Source of the DNA: an uncultured Caulobacteraceae bacterium
GTDB lineage: Bacteria > Pseudomonadota > Alphaproteobacteria > Caulobacterales > Caulobacteraceae
NCBI GenBank assembly: GCA_946482375.1
Contig: CAMLRH010000061.1
Location: 1-10,845 of the forward strand
Direction of reading: 5' to 3'
DNA length: 10,845 nt
The position numbers and the translations under genes are program-made. Below are positions 6,989 to 10,845 of the stretch, one piece after another. Under the pieces are notes generated by a model. It ran no database searches. It saw nothing but the letters and a program-made list of their open reading frames with translations, and was not told where the DNA came from. Positions within the stretch are counted from its first letter, which is position 1. Every line of letters starts with the position of its first letter.

Positions 6989-7551
6989 GGATCGTCGCCG
7001 GGGAGTTTCGCGGTCGGGCGTTGGTCGCGCCGCCGGGCGAGGGGACGCGGCCGACGTCGGACCGGGCGCGGCAGGCGGTGTTCAACATCCTGGAGCACGC
7101 GCCGTGGTCGGACGGACTGAACGGGCGCCGCGTGATCGACCTGTTCGCGGGGTCCGGCGCGCTTTCGCTGGAAGCGCTGTCGCGCGGCGCGGCCTATGCG
7201 CTGCTGGTCGAGACCGACGAGGCGGCGCGGGGCGCGATCCGGCAGAACATCGAGACGCTGCATCTTTTCGGCCGCACGCGGGTGCATCGACGCGATGCGA
7301 CGGATCTTGGCCAGAAGCCGGCGAGCGACGGCGCGCCGTTCGACCTCGCCTTCCTCGATCCGCCCTATGCCAAAGGGCTGGGCGAGAAGGCGCTGGCCGG
7401 GCTGGCGAGCGGCGGCTGGCTGGCGGAAGGCGCGCTTGTGGTCTTCGAACGCGGCGCGGACGAGCCGGAGCTAGAGGCGCCGGGCTATGAGGTGCTCGAC
7501 AGCCGCCGCTATGGCGCGGCGTGCGTCTGGTTCCTGCGCTTCAGAAGGTGA
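6985..7551 (+). CDS. rsmD: 16S rRNA (guanine966-N2)-methyltransferase RsmD
   Basis: RsmD methylates N2 of G966 in helix 31 of 16S rRNA during 30S assembly, using S-adenosylmethionine. The 188-residue protein shows the whole family pattern: MRIVAGEFRGRAL at the start, TRPTSDRARQAVFNIL (21-36), the SAM-binding loop VIDLFAGSGALSLEALSRGA (50-69), and the catalytic FLDPPYAKG (123-131). Length is normal. The ATG overlaps the sulfotransferase stop (ATGA), so it now depends on that upstream translation. From memory, alphaproteobacterial rsmD commonly follows the rluB-type synthase directly; here the lipid cassette separates the two. The last 11 nt overlap the 3' end of the convergent VOC gene. Confidence 0.94.
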   Translation: MRIVAGEFRGRALVAPPGEGTRPTSDRARQAVFNILEHAPWSDGLNGRRVIDLFAGSGALSLEALSRGAAYALLVETDEAARGAIRQNIETLHLFGRTRVHRRDATDLGQKPASDGAPFDLAFLDPPYAKGLGEKALAGLASGGWLAEGALVVFERGADEPELEAPGYEVLDSRRYGAACVWFLRFRR

Positions 7552-7939
7552 TCACGACCGACGGGGCCGAGTAGTTCGCCTCGCCGTGATAGACGGCCTC
7601 GATGTTGTTGCCGTCCGGGTCCCACAGAAAGGCGGCATAGTAGCCGGGATGGTACTGCGCGCGCTCGCCGGGGGCGCCGTTGTCGCGGCCGCCGGCGGCG
7701 AGGCCCGCTTCGTGGAACCGCTTCACCGTCTCCTGGTCCCTGGCCTGGAAGGCGAGGTGGATGTGGGTGGCCGGTTCACCGGCGTCGATCCACAGTTCGT
7801 CGGCGTTGAAGTACTCGCCAGCGTCCGTGTAGGGCGCGCCGATGGCGTCCAGCACCGCCGCATAGAAGCGCTTGGTCGCGGCGAGGTCCTTCGCGCGCAG
7901 GTGGACGTGGTCGATGAGGCGGCCGCGGTGTAGTTCCAT
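7541..7939 (-). CDS. VOC-family (glyoxalase/dioxygenase-fold) protein
   Basis: The 132-residue protein has two beta-alpha-beta-beta-beta modules of the vicinal oxygen chelate fold. Module one opens with LIDHVHLRAKDL (8-19), and module two runs through HIHLAFQA (59-66). The conserved GGRDNGAPGER (83-93), YHPGYYAAF (96-104) and DPDGNNIEAVYHG (107-119) follow. Candidate metal ligands are H11 or H13, H59 or H61, and E114. This subgroup of single-domain VOC proteins is widespread in alphaproteobacteria, and its substrate is generally unassigned; lactoylglutathione lyase activity should not be assumed. ATG 7939 has AGGA only 4 nt upstream (7944-7947), which is close but usable. It converges on rsmD with an 11-nt overlap of the 3' ends. 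Confidence 0.9.
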   Translation of the reverse strand: MELHRGRLIDHVHLRAKDLAATKRFYAAVLDAIGAPYTDAGEYFNADELWIDAGEPATHIHLAFQARDQETVKRFHEAGLAAGGRDNGAPGERAQYHPGYYAAFLWDPDGNNIEAVYHGEANYSAPSVVITF

Positions 7940-7981
7940 GGGGTCCTAAACAAGGAAAGGCGGCTGACGGTTGCGCCCCTG

Positions 7982-8012
7982 TCGAGGTCCCCGCTTTCGC
8001 GGGGATGAGCGG
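7982..8012 (+). repeat. Left 31-bp inverted repeat arm with internal hairpin
   Basis: The arm contains TCCCCGC-TTTC-GCGGGGA (7988-8005), a 7-bp stem with a 4-nt loop, flanked by TCGAGG and TGAGCGG. It lies 8 nt beyond the stop codon of the nuclease gene and could fold in its 3' transcript. Its exact reverse complement is at 8318-8348. Confidence 0.92.
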
Positions 8013-8020
8013 ATTTTGGG

Positions 8021-8308
8021 TTAGCAGTTGAGGGTGAGGTAGAGGTCGGCCCACTCGAGATTGAAGCTCCGGACGAGTTCGTTCTTCCAGGCTCGGTTCC
8101 ACCTCTTGATCTTGCGCTCGCGGCGGAAGGCGGCCTCGCGGGTGTCGTGAAGCTCGTACCAAACGAGGCGGCTGATGTTGTAGCGATCGGTGAAGCCGCG
8201 CTTCGTGTGCTGCCGGTGCTGCCAGACCCGCTTCGAGAGGTCATCCGTCATACCGACGTACATCGGCGAGTCCGGCCAGTTCGCCAGGATGTAGACGTAG
8301 AACGCCAA
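8021..8308 (-). CDS. Small GIY-YIG nuclease family protein (COG2827, URI domain)
   Basis: The 95-residue protein is a single-domain GIY-YIG endonuclease of the predicted YhbQ-like/COG2827 class. The motif appears as YVYILAN...MYVGMTDDL (4-24), where YVY and YVG stand for GIY and YIG. R27 (LSKRVWQHR) is the likely catalytic arginine, and REAAFRRERKIKRW (57-70) holds the candidate metal-binding glutamates E58 and E64. The rest, RAWKNELV, is typical. The start is TTG at 8308: no ATG or GTG lies in frame upstream through the repeat, and family members begin exactly at this YVYIL segment. The purine-rich run before it, GGGGGGAAGGG, adjoins the right repeat arm, so the repeat edge may help translation. 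Proteins of this class are common and often numerous in Caulobacterales; biological role is not established. No intron or homing target gene is seen. Confidence 0.88.
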   Translation of the reverse strand: MAFYVYILANWPDSPMYVGMTDDLSKRVWQHRQHTKRGFTDRYNISRLVWYELHDTREAAFRRERKIKRWNRAWKNELVRSFNLEWADLYLTLNC

Positions 8309-8317
8309 CCCTTCCCC

Positions 8318-8348
8318 CCGCTCATCCCCGCGAAAGCGGGGACCTCGA
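8318..8348 (-). repeat. Right 31-bp inverted repeat arm with internal hairpin
   Basis: This is the exact reverse complement of 7982-8012, containing TCCCCGC-GAAA-GCGGGGA (8325-8342). It lies 9 nt upstream of the TTG start of the nuclease gene, inside its leader, and 38 nt from the stop codon of mutL. Confidence 0.92.
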
Positions 8349-8386
8349 AGCAGGTAACAAGCTAAGCCGTTCGATAAAAGGTTGGC

Positions 8387-10189
8387 TCAGCGCCTACCGA
8401 AAAGGCGCTCGATGTCGGCGAGCTTGAGTTCGACGTAGGTCGGGCGGCCGTGGTTGCACTGGCCGGAGTGGGGGGTGGCTTCCATCTCGCGCAGCAGGGC
8501 GTTCATCTCGGCGGCCGTGAGGCGGCGGCCGGCGCGGACCGAGCCGTGGCAGGCCATGGTCGAGCAGACCTCTTCCAGGCGTTCCTTCAGGGCCAGCGCC
8601 TGACCGTTCTCGGCGAGGTCGTCTGCGATGTCGCGGATCAGCGCCGCGGCGTTGGTCTCGCCGAGCAGGGCCGGTGTCTCGCGGACGAGGATGGCGCCGG
8701 GTCCGAAGGATTCGATGATAAGCCCGAGCGCGGCCAGCTCGTCGGCGCGGGCGACGACGCGGTCGGCTTCGGCCGGATCGAGTTCGACGACCTCGGGGAG
8801 CAGCAGAGTCTGGCGGGTGACGCCGCCGCCTTCCATCTCGTGCTTCATGCGCTCGTAGACGAGGCGTTCGTGGGCGGCGTGCTGGTCGACGACAACAATG
8901 CCGTCGCGGGTTTGCGCGACGATGTAGGTCTCGTGCACCTGAGCCCGGGCCGCGCCGAGCGGATAGTCGACGGGGTCGATGACCTCGGCGGACGGTGCGG
9001 GGTGCGGCTCCTGCTCGACGCGGGCGGTGGCCTCGGCGAGGCCCGGGATGCTCGGCGTCGACGGCGCGGGCGTCCAGCCGCCGGAGGTCCAGGCGGAGAA
9101 GCCGCGCGGGCTGGGACCGGATTGCGGACGGAAGCCACCGAGCGCGGCCGCTGCTACCGTGGTCGAAGCACGGTGGCCGGCGCCCGCCAGCGCGTGGCGC
9201 AGCGCGCCGACGATCAGACCGCGCACCAGCGCCGGGTCGCGGAAGCGGACCTCGGCCTTGGCCGGGTGGACGTTGACGTCGACCATCTGCGGGTCGAGTT
9301 CGAGGTAGAGGGCCGCCGCCGGATGCCGGTCGCGGGCAAGGTAGTCGGCGTAGGCGGCTCGGAGCGCGCCCTGCAGCAGCCGGTCGCGGACCGGGCGGCC
9401 GTTGACGAACAGGTACTGATGGGCGGCGTTGCCGCGATTGTAGGTCGGCAGGCCGGCGAAACCGGACAGGCGCACGCCCTCGCGCTCCTGGTCGATCTCC
9501 AGCGCGTTGTCCTGGAAGTCGCCGCCCAGCACGGCGGCGAGACGCTTCAAGCGGCCTTCGGGGCCGGGGTGCTCGGGCATCAGGCGGATTGAGCGGCGGC
9601 CGTCGAGGTCGAGGGTGAAGCCGACGGCTTCGTGCGCCATGGCCTGGCGCTTGACCTCCTCGGCGATGGCCATCTGCTCCGAGCGCTCGGACTTCATGAA
9701 CTTCAGCCGCGCGGGCGTGGCGTAGAAGAGGTCGCGGACCTCGACCCGCGCTCCGCAGGGTCCGGCGAAGGCGGCGGGGCCGACGTCACCGACTGCACCG
9801 CCCTCGACGAGAATGGCGTGGGCGTCGCCGCCTCTGACCCGCGATGAGATGGAGAGCCGGGCGACTGAGCCGATCGACGGCAGCGCCTCGCCCCGGAAGC
9901 CGAGGGTGGCGATGTGGAGGAGATCCCAGGTCCCGTCTTCCTGGGGCGCGAGCTTGGAGGTGGCGTGGCGTTCGACGGCGAGCGCCAGTTCGTCGGCGGA
10001 AAGGCCGCTGCCGTCGTCGCTGACCAGGATGCGGGACAGGCCGCCGCCGTCGGCCTCGATCTCGATGCGCCCGGCGCCGGCGTCCAGCGCGTTCTCGACC
10101 AGCTCCTTGACGGCGCTGGCCGGCCGCTCGACCACCTCGCCTGCGGCGATGCGGTTGACGGTCTCGGGCGGGAGGCGGCGGATCGGCAT
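8387..10189 (-). CDS. mutL: DNA mismatch repair protein MutL with endonuclease motif
   Basis: MutL links mismatch recognition by MutS to strand incision. The 600-residue protein has an N-terminal GHKL ATPase with [13 protein letters not shown] (27-39; E29 catalytic, N33 magnesium), SDDGSGL (57-63; D58), ATSKL (76-80) and [15 protein letters not shown] (95-109). A proline/serine-rich linker (about 340-410) follows, then the C-terminal dimer/nuclease domain. The endonuclease motif DQHAxxExxxxE is intact (D435, H437, E441, E446), with ACHGSVRAG (546-554) and CNHGRP (578-583, a CPHGRP variant) completing the metal site. It is therefore a nicking MutL, expected in species lacking MutH. ATG at 10189 gives the universal [25 protein letters not shown] start; a GTG 14 codons upstream adds only repeat-derived sequence. 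The leader carries a palindromic repeat 25 nt before the start, and no strong Shine-Dalgarno is visible. Confidence 0.97.
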   Translation of the reverse strand: MPIRRLPPETVNRIAAGEVVERPASAVKELVENALDAGAGRIEIEADGGGLSRILVSDDGSGLSADELALAVERHATSKLAPQEDGTWDLLHIATLGFRGEALPSIGSVARLSISSRVRGGDAHAILVEGGAVGDVGPAAFAGPCGARVEVRDLFYATPARLKFMKSERSEQMAIAEEVKRQAMAHEAVGFTLDLDGRRSIRLMPEHPGPEGRLKRLAAVLGGDFQDNALEIDQEREGVRLSGFAGLPTYNRGNAAHQYLFVNGRPVRDRLLQGALRAAYADYLARDRHPAAALYLELDPQMVDVNVHPAKAEVRFRDPALVRGLIVGALRHALAGAGHRASTTVAAAALGGFRPQSGPSPRGFSAWTSGGWTPAPSTPSIPGLAEATARVEQEPHPAPSAEVIDPVDYPLGAARAQVHETYIVAQTRDGIVVVDQHAAHERLVYERMKHEMEGGGVTRQTLLLPEVVELDPAEADRVVARADELAALGLIIESFGPGAILVRETPALLGETNAAALIRDIADDLAENGQALALKERLEEVCSTMACHGSVRAGRRLTAAEMNALLREMEATPHSGQCNHGRPTYVELKLADIERLFGRR

Positions 10190-10213
10190 GGGACCGCCCA
10201 CACTATGGCGATT

Positions 10214-10255
10214 CCATGCGTGGTTCGACACGCGCTACGCGCTGCTCACCATGAC
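10214..10255 (-). repeat. Palindromic repeat unit A upstream of mutL
   Basis: Read on the minus strand, the unit is GTCATGGTGAGCAG, the hairpin core CGCG-TAG-CGCG, then TGTCGAACCACGCATGG. It is an inverted homologue of the unit at 10269-10314. It sits in the mutL leader, where it could fold in the transcript. Confidence 0.75.
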
Positions 10256-10268
10256 TAGCTCTGAGTTC

Positions 10269-10314
10269 GTCATCCTGAGCAGCCCGCGCAGCGGGCGTGT
10301 CGAAGGACGCAGGG
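10269..10314 (+). repeat. Palindromic repeat unit B, inverted partner of unit A
   Basis: GTCATCCTGAGCA, then hairpin GCCCGC-GCA-GCGGGC (10282-10296), then GTGTCGAAGGACGC. It aligns with unit A apart from the hairpin core, with GG/CC swapped for CC/GG on the two sides of the stem. The 13-nt spacer is 10256-10268. Units with the ends GTCATCCTGAG and TCGAAGGAC are, from memory, common intergenic repeats in alphaproteobacteria. There is no T-run, so it is not a clear terminator for the lipoprotein gene that ends 13 nt away. Confidence 0.8.
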
Positions 10315-10326
10315 CGGTATTGTGGC

Positions 10327-10845
10327 TTAGAGCCCCGGCAGCTTCAGTTTGAAGCCTTCTTCCTGGCGGGAGATGATCACGGCCTTGCCGCCGGTCAGCT
10401 GGCGCAGGCGGGCTTCCTCGGCGGCGGCGTCGACGACTTCGCCGGTTTCGGAGGGCGACAGCTGCGGCTGTTGCGGCTGGTCCTTGCGCCAGAACATCAC
10501 GCGGTCGGCGAAGCTCTTTTCCTTGTGCGCGATGTCGCCGAACTCGTCATCGACGACGAAGCGGATCAGCGGGTCGGACGCGGCGGCGCCGGCCTTTCCG
10601 GCCAGCAGCTGCTCGCCGGCGCTGCGGTTGGCCGACAGCGCGGCCTGGGCGTAGGCGGCGCGCGCGGCGCTGTCGGGCTGCAGCTCGGTCGGGCGGGGCT
10701 CGCCCGGGGCGGGCGGACGCAGCGAGAAGTCGGGCGGCACGATCAGCGGCGCCTTGGTGACGACGCGGAACTCGTCCGGCGTCACCTTGCTCATGCCCAG
10801 AGCCTTTGAAGCGGACTGGCAGCCGCCCAGTCCAACGGCGCCAAC
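10327..10845 (-). CDS. DUF3035-type putative lipoprotein, 5' end beyond right edge
   Basis: The leftward reading frame is open to the window edge, so the start lies outside. The visible 172 residues begin with VGAVGLGGCQSASKALGMSK, where LGGC is a lipobox (Cys codon at 10819-10821) at the end of a signal peptide. The mature protein would be an envelope lipoprotein. After the lipobox comes VTPDEFRVVTKAPLIVPPDFSLRPP, the hallmark of the DUF3035 family, then a soluble, proline- and alanine-rich part ending in GFKLKLPGL. A shorter frame beginning at the ATG at 10794 would lose the lipobox and is unlikely. Function is unknown. From memory, this family is often found downstream of ileS and lspA (signal peptidase II), fitting a lipoprotein; those genes would lie to the right. 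Confidence 0.85.
   Translation of the reverse strand, partial: VGAVGLGGCQSASKALGMSKVTPDEFRVVTKAPLIVPPDFSLRPPAPGEPRPTELQPDSAARAAYAQAALSANRSAGEQLLAGKAGAAASDPLIRFVVDDEFGDIAHKEKSFADRVMFWRKDQPQQPQLSPSETGEVVDAAAEEARLRQLTGGKAVIISRQEEGFKLKLPGL

Larger units (their letters stand above)
7982..8348 (-). mobile_element. Candidate small mobile unit: GIY-YIG nuclease gene between 31-bp inverted palindromic repeats
   Basis: The 367-bp unit consists of a left arm (7982-8012), the nuclease gene (8021-8308), and a right arm (8318-8348). The arms are exact reverse complements over 31 bp, and similarity (gc-t/c-aaccc) continues inward to the stop and start codons. The unit sits between the VOC gene and mutL, disrupting neither. 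By hand count the gene is about 61% GC against roughly 70% around it, consistent with transfer. No target-site duplication is evident. A mobile or REP-like unit is an inference. Confidence 0.5.

Noticed and set aside
7982..8348. CRISPR array or group I intron homing endonuclease
   Set aside because: There are only two arms, in inverted orientation, with a gene between, so it is not a CRISPR. No host gene is interrupted and no intron core is seen, so a homing role is not supported.
7982..8348. Target-site duplication flanking the GIY-YIG unit
   Set aside because: Bases outside the arms do not match as direct repeats. A short CAGG/CCTG similarity is inverted and separated by a 2-nt indel, so it extends the inverted repeat and is not a duplication.
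8450..9592. Long plus-strand open frame opposite mutL
   Set aside because: It is a GC-rich shadow of mutL with Gly/Ala/Arg-rich, repetitive composition and no domain. MutL motifs run uninterrupted on the other strand.
10190..10231. 14-codon upstream extension of mutL from GTG at 10231
   Set aside because: The extra codons are partly repeat-derived and unlike any MutL. The family start MPI lies at 10189.

Overview
The window is GC-rich (about 70% by eye) and tightly packed. It reads as chromosomal DNA of an alphaproteobacterium, most likely Caulobacterales (Caulobacter, Phenylobacterium or Brevundimonas type). The grounds are the tadA / rluB / rsmD neighbourhood, a MutL with the endonuclease motif, a DUF3035-type lipoprotein gene next to mutL, a TPR-sulfotransferase, and palindromic intergenic repeats of a kind common in that group. 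The placement rests on recalled family knowledge, not a search. No tRNA, rRNA, CRISPR array, prophage or classical insertion sequence is visible.

Left end (1-1262): the 5' part of an acyl-CoA dehydrogenase gene runs leftward off the window. Its leader carries a perfect 20-bp palindrome resembling operators of TetR-family fatty-acid regulators (PsrA type). A GNAT acetyltransferase gene diverges from it.

RNA modification block and lipid cassette (1395-7551): tadA (tRNA A34 deaminase) and an RsuA/RluB-family pseudouridine synthase are divergent, and their probable start codons overlap. From memory, rsmD often follows this synthase directly in alphaproteobacteria. Here about 4.2 kb lies between them. 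It holds a leftward pair (small membrane protein and a CDP-alcohol phosphatidyltransferase-like protein with asparagines at two usual active-site aspartates) and a rightward, coupled run (CdsA-like cytidylyltransferase, PlsC-like acyltransferase, TPR-sulfotransferase). The sulfotransferase in turn overlaps rsmD by 4 nt. The set has the parts for building a CDP-activated lipid, exchanging its headgroup, acylating and sulfating; the product is unknown.

Right part (7541-10845): a VOC-fold protein, a small GIY-YIG nuclease gene flanked by perfect 31-bp inverted repeats that are each palindromic, mutL, and a DUF3035-type lipoprotein gene that runs off the right edge.

The most interesting signal is structural. 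Four places (1266-1392, 2653-2760, 7982-8348, 10214-10314) hold the same architecture: two copies of a hairpin-forming unit in inverted orientation. The four differ in sequence. In two of them the paired copies differ by compensatory changes within stems. One is inserted in frame in the pseudouridine synthase gene. One encloses the GIY-YIG nuclease. This suggests REP/BIME-like palindromic elements with a GIY-YIG nuclease as a candidate mobilising or maintenance enzyme, an inference that can be tested by genome-wide counting.
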